DNA of 64,000 nucleotides from Sphingobacterium sp. B16(2022) (GCF_012030425.1 NZ_JAAUVN010000003.1:620001-684000), one strand, 5' to 3'. Numbered from the stretch's first letter, positions 38,495-48,269 are shown. The notes: generated by a model from the sequence alone, not told the origin. Made by a program: numbers and translations.

Positions 38495-41233
38495 ATGAAA
38501 AAAGAATTAATGGTATCTGTTTTTTGCAGCATGGCTGTTATGGTCAATGCTCAAGAGCGGTTTTATGGAACGGTAAAAGATGAGCAAGGATTACCTTTAC
38601 CCTTTGCATCGGTCACTTCCCTAACTACTAATATCAGCTACATGACCGATCGTTCGGGAAATTTTGATTTTGACGTTCAAACCCATGATTCCATACGTAT
38701 TAAAGTAGCCTATCTTGGAAAACAGACCCTCAATCGCTCCTATACTACAAAACAATCAAAAGAGCGTCAGACTATTGTTCTCCGCGAACTATCTCTGACC
38801 TTGGACGAAGTCAATATTTTACCCGATGTAAATAATAATGGTCATTCCAATTCGTCCATTCATATTGACAAGCAGGCGATCGATCAGCTGCAGGCTTTCA
38901 GTCTGGTAGACGTCATGAATGCCTTACCCGGAAAAAAAACATTACCTCTAGACCTCAATAGTCTATCGACACTCACCTTACGTGGCGGAGGACTTTCCAA
39001 TCCTGTGTTTGACTTAAATAATTCACAGGGGATCGCCATTGTCATTGATGATATGCGGATTTCCAATGATGCCAATCTACAGACCAGAGGACTTGCGCGT
39101 GGCGGCCTTAATGGGAGTACCCTTACCTCAAATGGGTATCGCGACAGCTATTTTGGCAACCAGAACGCAAAGAGCTACGATACTCCTTTTCAGGGTATAG
39201 ACTTGCGTGATATACCCGTTAACAATATTGAAAAAATAGAGGTCATTCAAGGTATTGCCCCTGCTCGGTATGGCGAAGTGACCAATGGTGCTGTCATTAT
39301 AGATCGACAGGCCGGAAAGAGTCCTTATGTTGCCAGTTTTAATATCAATGGTGGTTCTACCAACAGTTCGCTCAGTAAGGGTTTTTTATTATCCCCCAAA
39401 TGGGGAGCCCTAAATTCAAGCACCAACTGGACCTACAGTAACGCCGATCCGAAAGATAAAGTCAAGTCTTTTCATCGCTACACACAAAGTTTAATGTGGA
39501 CCAATGTTTTTGGAAAGATTAAAAATACGCTTTCACTGGATTATTCGGGCCGTAACGACAACAGCCGCCAGGACCCCGATGATGCAACACTCAGAACCTC
39601 CAAATTTACCAACAATACATTTTCACTGAACAACCGTATGGGGATCCAAATCGGTAAACAATGGATGAAAAATTTGCAGGTCAACAGCAGTATTTCTTTG
39701 GGTAAACAAAAATCTTATGCCAGCTACGCGGTTAACCGAGGTCTTACACCCATTGCCTATTTAGATACCACAGGTATTTATGAAGGTAAGTATGTGTACC
39801 TATCAACAATGACGGAAGAATTGATCATCGGAAAGCCCGTTAATGCATCAGTCAACCTTTCTGCAAATGGCTATGTACAGTTAGGGTCTGTTAGTCACAA
39901 CTTGAGCTATGGTACGCGTTTTAATTATTCGAATAATGGTGGACAAGGTGTAGTTTCTGACCCCGAGCGCCCTAGATTGGTCGGTTACAATCAACAGAAT
40001 TTGCGCCCCTATTCCTTTGAGCATATTCCATCGGCCAAAAACTGGAGTCTCTACCTCGAAGATCAGTTTGACCTGACATTGGGTCGCCGCATCGTTTCCA
40101 ACAATCTTGGTGTACGTTATGATGTACAAAATGGCTACGGTACCGTTCAGCCCCGTTTCAATTCGCGACTGCAATGGAACCAGCGATGGACATTTACAGG
40201 AGCGCTGGGCATTGCGACCAAAGCACCTTCTCTCGCCCAGTTATATCCCGGACCTACTTTTATTGATTATGACCTGATCACCGCAAGTGCCGGTGGTATT
40301 GATCCTTCGTTGTATCTTTTATACACGGATAAAATACAGATCGACAATAGCAGAATCAAACCATCCAAATCATTTCAGGTGGAATTTGGTGTAGAGCGCA
40401 AAAGTCTCTGGGTCAATTCATCCATGTATGCGTATTACAAGAAAAACAGTGACGGTTTCTATGCGATGAACAACTTGCGCCGATATGAGCTGCCCCAATA
40501 TACGGTCTGGTTAAATCAAACAACAAATAAATTCGAATATGCTTCAACAGGAGAAACGCTTGTTACCGGAGGTTTCATTGACCATCAATTGACCAATGGG
40601 TTAGCCTCGGAAAGCTACGGTTTTGAATGGTATCTATCTACCCCTAAAATTCCCGTTATAGCAACCTCATTTTCCCTCAATACTTCATACAATTATACAA
40701 AAGCGAAAAGTGCGCTTAACGATGCTTTTACTCCCGAAACAAAAACTTATCTGAATGATAACCGCTATATCAAAACGCTCTACTATGAACCATTGCTGCT
40801 ATCGACAAAATCGTTGATGTCAAAATTGAACACCGTAACACATTTTTCGCGCATTGGATTTGTCATCAACCTTTCTTTGGATATCAATATTATGGGTGAA
40901 AACCAGACCCTGAGCAGCCAGGATCCGATAGCCTATCTTGATGACAACATCAGATACTATACCCTCACCGCAGATGAGGCAAAGGGAGCTCCATTCAATA
41001 CACTTGTCAAACAGACCAAAGACAGTAAAACAGAAAATACACCGTTTGTTTATACGACGATGAATATGGGTTTTGAGAAGGAGATCCGAAAAAACTTCAG
41101 GATCAATATGCGCGTCTACAATCTTTTGGACCTGCGGCCATATAAGCTTATCACACTTGATAATGGTGTCGAGCGGATATTCAATCCCAATACCAAACCC
41201 AGCTTAACCATAGGAACAACAATAAAATTTTAA
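38495..41233 (+). CDS. TonB-dependent outer-membrane receptor
   Basis: A 912-aa receptor (ATG 38495 chosen because MKKELMVSVFCSMAVMVNAQ forms the signal peptide; an ATG two codons upstream is possible). A carboxypeptidase-regulatory-like domain (about 23-105, FYGTVKDEQGLPLPFASV) is followed by the plug (about 125-265, NNIEKIEVIQGIAPARYGEV) and a barrel ending SLTIGTTIKF. It lacks the SusC signature and has no SusD partner, so a metal or small-molecule ligand is more likely than a glycan. It leads a cluster with DUF4876, DUF6850 and cytochrome c peroxidase genes. Confidence 0.9.
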   Translation: MKKELMVSVFCSMAVMVNAQERFYGTVKDEQGLPLPFASVTSLTTNISYMTDRSGNFDFDVQTHDSIRIKVAYLGKQTLNRSYTTKQSKERQTIVLRELSLTLDEVNILPDVNNNGHSNSSIHIDKQAIDQLQAFSLVDVMNALPGKKTLPLDLNSLSTLTLRGGGLSNPVFDLNNSQGIAIVIDDMRISNDANLQTRGLARGGLNGSTLTSNGYRDSYFGNQNAKSYDTPFQGIDLRDIPVNNIEKIEVIQGIAPARYGEVTNGAVIIDRQAGKSPYVASFNINGGSTNSSLSKGFLLSPKWGALNSSTNWTYSNADPKDKVKSFHRYTQSLMWTNVFGKIKNTLSLDYSGRNDNSRQDPDDATLRTSKFTNNTFSLNNRMGIQIGKQWMKNLQVNSSISLGKQKSYASYAVNRGLTPIAYLDTTGIYEGKYVYLSTMTEELIIGKPVNASVNLSANGYVQLGSVSHNLSYGTRFNYSNNGGQGVVSDPERPRLVGYNQQNLRPYSFEHIPSAKNWSLYLEDQFDLTLGRRIVSNNLGVRYDVQNGYGTVQPRFNSRLQWNQRWTFTGALGIATKAPSLAQLYPGPTFIDYDLITASAGGIDPSLYLLYTDKIQIDNSRIKPSKSFQVEFGVERKSLWVNSSMYAYYKKNSDGFYAMNNLRRYELPQYTVWLNQTTNKFEYASTGETLVTGGFIDHQLTNGLASESYGFEWYLSTPKIPVIATSFSLNTSYNYTKAKSALNDAFTPETKTYLNDNRYIKTLYYEPLLLSTKSLMSKLNTVTHFSRIGFVINLSLDINIMGENQTLSSQDPIAYLDDNIRYYTLTADEAKGAPFNTLVKQTKDSKTENTPFVYTTMNMGFEKEIRKNFRINMRVYNLLDLRPYKLITLDNGVERIFNPNTKPSLTIGTTIKF

Positions 41234-41244
41234 CAACTAATAAA

Positions 41245-42597
41245 ATGAACAGAAATCTAATCCTAATCATTATGCTCATCGTGAGCACCACATTCGGATG
41301 TAAAAAGTCTGATGACGACCGCGTACGTCCAGTATCACTCAGCCTTTCGATACAAGCTATTGAAGGTGATATTTCCTTTGATGTCTCAAAAACAGTCGTC
41401 AAAATCACTAACCGTACCACAGATGCAGCCTACTCTGCAACGGAATCTTCTACAGGAAAAGTGGTCTTTGCCAGCATAACTCCTGGCTCTTACGATGTAT
41501 CTGCTGTGCTTGTGGTCAGCGCACAGGAATACACGCAAAAAACAGGAATCTATACGGAAGAAGAGGTGACATTCAACGGCGCTTTAGACCGACTGGACGT
41601 CAGTGCAGATACCGAGCAACAACTTAACCTGGTCATTGGCAAGGTCGGAAACTGGGTCTTTAAGCAAATCTATTATGCAGGATCGGATGTCACCAGAGGT
41701 ACGACTTTCAGGGATCAATTTTTGGAAATTTACAACAATTCCAATACCGTGATGTATGCTGACAGTCTTTACATCGGTCAGGTAGAAGGAAAGAACAACA
41801 ACAATAGCGGACCATATTTTCTCTCGGGCAGCAACCAGTACGACTGGAGCCAATCCCTTGGCATCACTGTTGGTACCGGACTGGATGCCAATAAAGACTA
41901 TGTGTATGCAAATACCGTATTTATGGTACCAAGTGATGGTACAGGCAAGAAATATCCCGTTCAGCCCGGGCAAAGCATCATTATTGCGGCGACAGCAGTA
42001 GATCATACCGCATCTTATGCTGACAACAACAATACAAATGTAAATATTACCGATCCAAACCTGACCGTCAATCTATCCAAAGCAGATTTTGAGACCAATC
42101 TGGTCGCTTATCTGGGCGGCACTCCATACAAATATGATATTGATAACCCCAATGTTCCAAACATGGATGTCACTTACTTTATTTCGGGTAATGACATGGT
42201 GTTAAAGGCCAACGGACGTGATGCTTTCATCCTATTTAAAGCCAATCAAAATTTACCAGCGGTAAAATCGCTACCTACCGTAGCCACACCTGATCAACGC
42301 GAGATTACCGCCGCAACAAAGAAACTACTTCAGATTCCGGTCAGCTATATTGATGATGCCGTAGAGGTCATGCACCCAACAGAAAGTCAGCGTATACCTA
42401 AACGTCTACCTGCCGCGCTGGATGCGGTGCGTACTTTTGTACCAGCCGGACAATATTCCAGCCAGTCACTCGTACGTAAAACCTTAAAAACTGTCAATGG
42501 CCGCCGTATCTTAAAAGATACCAATAACTCCAGTGAAGACTTTGGTTACCTGAACAAAGCCGACGCATCCAAATCGGGGAGTTCATTTATTGATTAA
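41245..42597 (+). CDS. DUF4876-family lipoprotein
   Basis: A 450-aa lipoprotein (signal peptide ending TFGC, about residue 19). It has an N-terminal beta-sandwich resembling a carboxypeptidase-regulatory fold (about 28-125, ending LNLVIGKVGNWVFKQIYY) and a larger beta-rich part with FLEIYNNSNTVMYADSLY, typical of DUF4876 and lamin-tail-like surface domains. It begins 11 bp after the TonB receptor and so belongs to its operon. It is probably a surface cofactor of the receptor, comparable in position to SusD. The biochemical role is unknown. Confidence 0.82.
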   Translation: MNRNLILIIMLIVSTTFGCKKSDDDRVRPVSLSLSIQAIEGDISFDVSKTVVKITNRTTDAAYSATESSTGKVVFASITPGSYDVSAVLVVSAQEYTQKTGIYTEEEVTFNGALDRLDVSADTEQQLNLVIGKVGNWVFKQIYYAGSDVTRGTTFRDQFLEIYNNSNTVMYADSLYIGQVEGKNNNNSGPYFLSGSNQYDWSQSLGITVGTGLDANKDYVYANTVFMVPSDGTGKKYPVQPGQSIIIAATAVDHTASYADNNNTNVNITDPNLTVNLSKADFETNLVAYLGGTPYKYDIDNPNVPNMDVTYFISGNDMVLKANGRDAFILFKANQNLPAVKSLPTVATPDQREITAATKKLLQIPVSYIDDAVEVMHPTESQRIPKRLPAALDAVRTFVPAGQYSSQSLVRKTLKTVNGRRILKDTNNSSEDFGYLNKADASKSGSSFID

Positions 42598-42608
42598 TAT
42601 TTTAACGC

Positions 42609-42642
42609 ATTGAGACAGCTCCGTCTGTCTCAATAATTTTTA
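42609..42642 (+). terminator. Hairpin inside the TonB/peroxidase cluster
   Basis: The 10-bp stem ATTGAGACAG / CTGTCTCAAT (loop CTCCGT) is followed by AATTTTTA and lies 3 bp before the next start codon. It could partly terminate transcription and lower expression of the two downstream genes relative to the receptor. Confidence 0.65.
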
Positions 42643-42644
42643 CT

Positions 42645-44174
42645 ATGCGATATTTTAGCCTTTTCATCTTGCTCTGTTTTTGTTCTTTGGCACATGCCCA
42701 ACAGAATTATCATTCAGATTCATTGCTTTGGAGCAAATCCGGTGAACAAAAGATGCAGTATCTTTTTGGTCACAGCGTTTTATTACAGGATACCGCGCGG
42801 CAAAATTTTGGAGATGTGACAGTCTATTATGACAGTAGAAATCAGAACTACCGCACCAGTCAGATGGCCCAAAAAACCACTGTAGCGGCGTTTGAGGCCC
42901 GAGGAATCAGCTATCTATCGGATAAGATTGTAGTTTCTGGCGCATTTCGTTATGCAAAAACCTGGGAAGATAGCCTTGCTTATTTTTTAGGCGGTCTGGA
43001 TGACAGCAGCATTCCGGGTTATTTTTATACACCTAAAGCCGGAAAATATGAACGTCAGACTTACGATGCACAGGCACATCTGGGATACAAAATAGATCAA
43101 CAATGGCAGGCTGATCTACAGGTCAATTATACCCATCATTGGTCCACGCGCTCGGTTGATCCAAGAATGGAACACTATAGCATGAAATTTTTGCTAAAAC
43201 CCAGTATTTCGTATGTCACCCGAAGTCAGCAGCATTTTTCTGTTTCCGGTATTTGGGGATACGGCAAGGCGCAGACCGATATCGCTTATAAAAACAGTAG
43301 GCTGAATAATGGAGCTTTCCTGCCGGAGTATCATCATTTTACAAGTTTTGGCTACGGCTATACCAAACAACTTGATTCTACCTCACTTCGGCAATACGAT
43401 CAATATCGCGGATTAGAATTAGCTGGTACATGGATCCAACCGAGCTGGACATTGTATTGGTCAGCAGGCTATATAAAGCGTAACAATGAAAACACCAATG
43501 ATGTCCGTCACATGCAGAATTACCATGTTAAACAAACATTCGACCTGGACCAAATTGACCTAGACTTGCTCTTCACGGACAAGCGGATCAACGGCAACCT
43601 GGTACGCTTCAACCTAAAAAGCACAAGCGGTCATGATGGTGTTTATCATAAAGGCAAAAATTACTTCTTAAACCGATGGAACATGGGGTTATTGTACAGT
43701 AAAGCATTTGCTTCAGCGTCAACATCGCCCAAAGAGGCTGGAATCTCGGTACAAAGTGCGTACGACAAACGTGACGATGCGCTAACCGAACATCTCGCTG
43801 AACACAGCTGGATTGATCTGGCAGTACCCCTATCGTGGTCCAAAATAGGAAAGTCTGCAGACCGCTTTCGACTGCAGTTAACGCCCTCCTACCGATTTGT
43901 CTTAACAAATAGCCTCCAAGTTCCAGAGAGCCAGATCAATTCGTTCACACGAGGTATTGCTTATCCTGAATTTTATTATTATGATGCCGATATCTTTGCG
44001 TTACAGACAAAACTATCCTATCTGACAAGCAAGATATTCAACACAACAAAAACGGCGTTTTTTATCGATCTTCGATTTGAATCTTCCTCCAAATTAAAAA
44101 CAGTCCTTGAGGAGAGTCAGGCTTTCAGAGGTCAAAATACAAATTGGCGCATGGGTGTCAACTTCTATTTGTAA
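42645..44174 (+). CDS. DUF6850-family outer-membrane beta-barrel protein
   Basis: A 509-aa exported protein (signal peptide MRYFSLFILLCFCSLAHAQ). The body is all alternating aromatic/polar strands ending in WRMGVNFYL, a classic outer-membrane C-terminus. It fits the DUF6850 group found next to DUF4876 lipoproteins and TonB receptors. Segments such as TYDAQAHLGYKIDQQWQADL are barrel-like. It stands between DUF4876 and the peroxidase gene, 11 bp before the latter. Probably part of one uptake or processing assembly; function not known. Confidence 0.75.
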   Translation: MRYFSLFILLCFCSLAHAQQNYHSDSLLWSKSGEQKMQYLFGHSVLLQDTARQNFGDVTVYYDSRNQNYRTSQMAQKTTVAAFEARGISYLSDKIVVSGAFRYAKTWEDSLAYFLGGLDDSSIPGYFYTPKAGKYERQTYDAQAHLGYKIDQQWQADLQVNYTHHWSTRSVDPRMEHYSMKFLLKPSISYVTRSQQHFSVSGIWGYGKAQTDIAYKNSRLNNGAFLPEYHHFTSFGYGYTKQLDSTSLRQYDQYRGLELAGTWIQPSWTLYWSAGYIKRNNENTNDVRHMQNYHVKQTFDLDQIDLDLLFTDKRINGNLVRFNLKSTSGHDGVYHKGKNYFLNRWNMGLLYSKAFASASTSPKEAGISVQSAYDKRDDALTEHLAEHSWIDLAVPLSWSKIGKSADRFRLQLTPSYRFVLTNSLQVPESQINSFTRGIAYPEFYYYDADIFALQTKLSYLTSKIFNTTKTAFFIDLRFESSSKLKTVLEESQAFRGQNTNWRMGVNFYL

Positions 44175-44185
44175 AAGAGAGAGAA

Positions 44186-45304
44186 ATGAAAAAAAGTATT
44201 ATAATAAGTCTATTGACATTGGGCGTTGTATTATCCTCCTTTGTATATTCACACCAGGAGGAGCTACGTCAGTCTTACGCACGTCCAGTGCATGAATGGC
44301 CTAGTCCGACAATTGATCCAGGCGTAAAGTGGGCTGAACTCAAGTCACTCCCAAAAATTGATTCGAATTATTTTTCATTAATGGAGCGCCCTGATGTCAA
44401 ACTGGGCAAGTTATTATTTTTTGATCCCATCCTATCAGGGAGCAACCAAATATCATGCAGCAGTTGTCATAATCCGCAAACTTCTTGGGCAGATAAATTG
44501 ACAGTCTCGATCGGCAATGATCATCTTGAAGGAAAGCGGAACACAATTTCATTATTAAATGTCTATGCCCGTAAGGCGCTATTTTGGGATGGCAGGGCCG
44601 GCTCTCTGGAAGAGCAGGCTTTAGGTCCTATTGAGGCTATTCATGAGATGAATATGGATCTCACCCAACTTATCCCCAAACTGAAAGCTATTCCGGCCTA
44701 CAACAAACTTTTTAAAGCCGCATTTGACGAAGAGGATTATTCGATGCCTGAAGTTTTGAAGGCTCTGGCTGCATTTCAACGTACACTAACCAGCAGAAGA
44801 AGCCGTTTTGACGAATTTTTAGATGGGAACTATAAGGTATTGACCGATCAGGAGATTCGTGGGTTACACCTCTTTCGAACAAAAGCTCGCTGCATGAACT
44901 GTCACAGTGGACAGTTTTTTACGGACAACCTATACCACAATATCGGTCTTACTTATTACAAACGGAAATTTGAGGATCTGGGTCGTTATGAAGTCACCAA
45001 AGACCCCAACGATATCGGCCGTTTTCAAACCCCTTCGCTTCGTGATATTATGAATACAGATCCGTGGATGCATAATGGATTATTTTGGAACATGACAGGG
45101 TTGTTGAATTTGTACAACAGCGGTATGCAGATGAATTCAGCCACTGCTGAGCAAAAAGCGAAAGATCCGCTTTACCCGGTTACTGATCTACTGATGCAAC
45201 CACTCCAGCTGAGTAAATCAGAAATCAAAGATATTGAAGCTTTTTTACATGCTATTACAGCCACCAGTTATCGTATGCGTCGTCCAGAAAGCCTACCGAG
45301 ATAA
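44186..45304 (+). CDS. Di-haem cytochrome c peroxidase / MauG-family protein
   Basis: A 372-aa periplasmic protein. ATG 44186 is preferred to an upstream in-frame ATG (44144) that overlaps the preceding gene, since MKKSIIISLLTLGVVLSSF forms the signal peptide. Two c-type haem sites are present: CSSCH (about residue 91) and CMNCH (about 235). GKLLFFDPILSGSNQISC, ALFWDGRAGSLEEQALGPI and RFQTPSLRDI are standard for bacterial cytochrome c peroxidases, which reduce H2O2 with electrons from cytochromes, and for MauG-type relatives, which oxidise other substrates. Its place behind a TonB receptor suggests a role in haem or metal handling, or in oxidising an imported ligand; that is inference. Confidence 0.9.
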   Translation: MKKSIIISLLTLGVVLSSFVYSHQEELRQSYARPVHEWPSPTIDPGVKWAELKSLPKIDSNYFSLMERPDVKLGKLLFFDPILSGSNQISCSSCHNPQTSWADKLTVSIGNDHLEGKRNTISLLNVYARKALFWDGRAGSLEEQALGPIEAIHEMNMDLTQLIPKLKAIPAYNKLFKAAFDEEDYSMPEVLKALAAFQRTLTSRRSRFDEFLDGNYKVLTDQEIRGLHLFRTKARCMNCHSGQFFTDNLYHNIGLTYYKRKFEDLGRYEVTKDPNDIGRFQTPSLRDIMNTDPWMHNGLFWNMTGLLNLYNSGMQMNSATAEQKAKDPLYPVTDLLMQPLQLSKSEIKDIEAFLHAITATSYRMRRPESLPR

Positions 45305-45416
45305 GTGATAGCATCATATTACAGTCGTTTTTTTGATCATTAATAATAAGCTCAGCTTAACAACATGGTATACATTTAAAGAATAGAATTGCAACTGATA
45401 GCATCGTAAAATAGCT

Positions 45417-45448
45417 AAAAAGGACTTCAAAAATTTGAAGTCCTTTTT
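45417..45448 (+). terminator. Terminator after the cytochrome c peroxidase gene
   Basis: A perfect 15-bp stem AAAAAGGACTTCAAA / TTTGAAGTCCTTTTT with a 2-base centre. A and T runs at its ends make it potentially bidirectional. Confidence 0.9.
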
Positions 45449-45826
45449 ACTAAAAAAAACCTTGGCAGGTTAATTTTATCTCACCTCATCACACAAATCT
45501 TACTTGATATCCTTTAGAATTTCATCGCTTATTTTTCTATTCATAAGAACCTATTCAAGTCAAACACATCAGCATCTAAAATAAGCATACTCAAATTAGT
45601 TTCTTCCTAATGGAGAAACCGGAAGCTCATTTGTCCAGCAATTTTTCCTTGTATCTTGTATATGTCGAACTTCACCAAAAACAACATTAATGCTTTATTA
45701 TCTCAAATAAAATTTGTCCAGCTTTTATATTGATAGATGTTTTTTGCCCTTGTTTTGTTTTATTCTTACAGTAGATATACGAGCTATTCTCCGCATCATG
45801 TAAAGTGATACTGATCATGAAGAATT
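45449..45826. other. Gene-poor gap with minus-strand coding-like fragment
   Basis: No intact gene. On the minus strand a frame reads ITLHDAENSSYIYCKNKT then KQGQKTSINIKAGQILFEII before a stop. In a shifted frame NVVFGEVRHIQDTRKNCW then TNELPVSPLGRN precedes another stop. This looks like the end of a decayed gene, which I do not recognise. The duplicated block begins at about 45827. Confidence 0.3.
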
Positions 45827-45960
45827 TTAATAATTAATGATACAAATTGAAAATGTACTGAAACAAATACGTTATAATGATTTTTATAGTTTGATATATC
45901 TTTCAAAAAATACGATAAGCCTGTAAAAGGCATATCCCATCGTAGTTAAGAAAACCCTCA

Positions 45961-46104
45961 TATAGACTCAGATGTGCTTTGATCATTGGAGTGGGTATGC
46001 TTCTGCTTGTATTGCTAGCTCATTTCGTTTTGCGATGTGTGGATAAACCGATCAGGAAGCGGTTGAGTCAGGGTAAAAATAATCGCATAAGAATTATTGG
46101 TTAG
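45961..46104 (+). pseudogene. 3' relic of an acyltransferase-type membrane protein, copy 1
   Basis: An open frame without a start context ends GVGMLLLVLLAHFVLRCV then DKPIRKRLSQGKNNRIRIIG and a stop. A hydrophobic helix followed by HFVLRxVDKPIRKRL is the typical C-terminus of acyltransferase-3 family membrane proteins. Upstream the frame closes (TAG at 45943). The same tail, slightly changed, precedes the intact enolase-family gene at 51956-52053. Confidence 0.5.
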
Positions 46105-46125
46105 TTAATTAAAAATAAACCAAAT

Positions 46126-46267
46126 ATGAAAAGAGACTTTTAGATGTACATCTTACCAATATCGAAGGTCTTGGTTTTACAAACTGGAGAAAACTGATGC
46201 CCGAATTGAAGAAATTGGGTGTGCAGACATCGACTCACGCATGGGGATCTTTAGTCAAGACATACTA
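46126..46267 (+). pseudogene. Internally deleted copy of the enolase-superfamily gene
   Basis: The start ATGAAAAGA is joined directly to sequence matching codons about 309-352 of the intact gene at 52081. In the intact copy GAAAAGA occurs at 52083 and again at 52999, 916 bp apart. The junction here contains one GAAAAGA, so the deletion probably arose between these short repeats. As 916 is not a multiple of 3, the frame is lost and TAG follows after five codons. The 3' end is also missing: similarity stops at the equivalent of 53138. Confidence 0.88.
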
Positions 46268-46419
46268 ATTAAAATATTTTAAAGTTTTTTAAAGACCTCC
46301 AAGCTTTATGGAAATAATTCTAGCAAACGATATCCCATATTGAAAATCCTTGTTTTCGTGGATTGACCAGTAATCACACAGACATTAAATTTGTTAGAGT
46401 AAAAGATAAAAACGCACGT

Positions 46420-47076
46420 ATGAAGAAACTGGTGGTTATTTTATATCGAGGATGCCTATTGATGTTAGGACTATGTTTACATCTAAGCTGTGGCAAAGAC
46501 ACAGGTAATGACAGGGATGCGGGTCAAAATGATTTCATCAGCGCCATGCAAGACGAAGCTTACTTGGGCGATGCCAAATCCACCCTGCAGGTTGGGGGAA
46601 GCGATGCTTTACCCTCGCTCTCCGGTACTTCTTCCCTAAATGTTGATAAAATATATGGAGATAGTGTTACGGTAGCAGTGATCGTTAATTTACCTAAGGG
46701 CGATGGCTTTACACTCGGCATACCCGGAAAACAGCAAGGAAAGAATTGGAATGCCACCTTTAAAGGTGGCAAATTTTCCATCAAAGAAAACGGTAAAATG
46801 GAAGGTAAAGTTTCCGATGGTAACAAGGAATTTACCTGGGATGGGTATCTTTCTAACGACAGTGCTATTCTAACCATTCGCATGAAATATCTGATTGCAG
46901 ACGGCAATATACCAGCTTCTTCGATTCTGACGACAAAAATGACTTTAAACAGGGCTCAAAGCGACACACAGGATAATATGACTAACTGCAATAATGTGTT
47001 ATGGGAGACACGACCGGTATTCAACTTATATAATGGAGGAGTTGATTTAATCCGGGTGCCTATATGCCACTCCTAA
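46420..47076 (+). CDS. Small lipoprotein, paralogue of the one at 48270
   Basis: A 218-aa lipoprotein. ATG 46420 is chosen because MKKLVVILYRGCLLMLGL leads to the lipobox LSC; an in-frame start at 46363 would add 19 unlikely residues. The mature part is beta-rich with FTWDGYLSNDSAILTIRMKY and a C-terminal CNNVLWETRPVFNL ending VPICHS. The pattern matches the lipoprotein at 48270 (MSFEGSLKKETASMTMRVNF, CEMRLVPIW, MVPDC). The family is not known to me; a lipocalin-like or FimB-like barrel is possible. It is the first of three lipoprotein genes before a two-component system. Confidence 0.72.
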   Translation: MKKLVVILYRGCLLMLGLCLHLSCGKDTGNDRDAGQNDFISAMQDEAYLGDAKSTLQVGGSDALPSLSGTSSLNVDKIYGDSVTVAVIVNLPKGDGFTLGIPGKQQGKNWNATFKGGKFSIKENGKMEGKVSDGNKEFTWDGYLSNDSAILTIRMKYLIADGNIPASSILTTKMTLNRAQSDTQDNMTNCNNVLWETRPVFNLYNGGVDLIRVPICHS

Positions 47077-47278
47077 ATAAATAAGTAAAGCTGAAACCAT
47101 CATGATTTATTCAAATCAAGTAAAACGAGTTCATGAATATCACTAAAAAAAGAATTGTGCATGAATAATCACATATGGAAATGAGTAAATCTTGGTAGCT
47201 ATATCACAACTGAAGCCACTGAAGGCAGCATGAATGCCTTGAAGAGAAAATCGACTAATGAATAAAAAAAATAAAAGG

Positions 47279-48247
47279 ATGAAAAAGACAAATTTATTAC
47301 TGATAGTGGTATATCTGGTGCTGCTAACTGCCTGTTCAAAGGATAATAACGGGCCAGATGGTGGTGACAATGGCTACCCGTCCGCGTTAAAAGGAACAAT
47401 ATATTACGACTGGGCAACCGAGGGAATCCTCAAAGTGAGTTTACCCGATGCGGTGGGATCCACCTTTATTCCCGATAACTCCAAACTCAACAACTTCGAC
47501 ATTTCAAGAGATGGCAGATACAAACTTACGGTCGTGAGTGAGCAAACGTTGGGCAAATACCCCATACGCTTTACCCTAAGTGACATAACGAACGGCAGCA
47601 TAGTTGAGGAATTTGTATACCAGAGCCCGGGACTGAATGCGTACTGTAAGGGATATCTTTCGCCCGACAATAGTCATATTGTTGTGCTTTCGAACGATAA
47701 GGCAGACGGTATCACGATTCTAAAACGAAATGGCGACTTCGTGGTCCGTATCTACAACATCAACGGGGAGGAGCTGGGTTTTAATGACCAGCGTTTATGG
47801 CTGCCAGGCAACGCGCTTTTGATAACGCATAACAACTATATCATACGCTTGGCCCCACCCTATACATCCGGAACTTTGCTGAAAGAGATGAAATATGACG
47901 ACTGGGGCGACGTGGCAGTCAATCCCGCAGGCAACCAACTCGCTGTGCGCATTGCAAACCATGTGTATACCATGGATATGGATGGGACAAACCTGAAAAA
48001 GGTGACCACCAGCAATTTTAAAGAATCCGTACCCGAGTTTTCGCCCGATGGAAAACACCTACTCGTAGGCACTGAATACAGGCAGACCGGACCCTTTGGC
48101 TGGATGTGGTCGCTAAAGATTATCCCCAATGATGGCAAAGAGTATAATGTGGATCCAATTGCGCCAAACACAACCGGTGTCATACCCGTGGTCCTAAAAG
48201 GCAAAGACAGGATTGAAACGGCAGGTGGACAGATGATCTGGCGCTAA
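47279..48247 (+). CDS. Lipoprotein with TolB/WD40-like beta-propeller repeats
   Basis: A 322-aa lipoprotein. ATG 47279 starts the signal peptide MKKTNLLLIVVYLVLLTAC; an in-frame ATG at 47258 is less likely. Repeats of the type F/I-SxDGRYxL recur: FDISRDGRYKLTVV, YLSPDNSHIVVL, AVNPAGNQLAVRI, PEFSPDGKHLLVGT, with YTMDMDGTNLKKVT, as in PD40/TolB propellers. Such propellers usually bind proteins or peptides. It sits between two paralogous small lipoproteins and may form a complex with them; that is inference from context. Confidence 0.75.
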   Translation: MKKTNLLLIVVYLVLLTACSKDNNGPDGGDNGYPSALKGTIYYDWATEGILKVSLPDAVGSTFIPDNSKLNNFDISRDGRYKLTVVSEQTLGKYPIRFTLSDITNGSIVEEFVYQSPGLNAYCKGYLSPDNSHIVVLSNDKADGITILKRNGDFVVRIYNINGEELGFNDQRLWLPGNALLITHNNYIIRLAPPYTSGTLLKEMKYDDWGDVAVNPAGNQLAVRIANHVYTMDMDGTNLKKVTTSNFKESVPEFSPDGKHLLVGTEYRQTGPFGWMWSLKIIPNDGKEYNVDPIAPNTTGVIPVVLKGKDRIETAGGQMIWR

Positions 48248-48269
48248 TGTATAACGTAATGAGAAAACG

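Larger units (their letters stand above)
45827..46267 (+). repeat. Degenerate duplicate of the block at 51781-53138
   Basis: The sequence before 46126 tracks that before 52081. Shared landmarks include TATAATGATTTTTATA, CTTTCAAAAAATACGAT, CATTTCGTTTTGCGATGT and AAGAATTATTGGTTAGTTAA. After 46135 it matches 53007-53138 with about 7 mismatches in 132 bases. The central part of the gene is missing. The two copies lie about 6 kb apart in direct orientation with three lipoprotein genes and a two-component system between them. Confidence 0.88.

Noticed and set aside
43609..43908. Two Cys/Arg-rich minus-strand frames inside the DUF6850 gene
   Set aside because: They are shadows of a barrel gene with consistent signal peptide and C-terminus.
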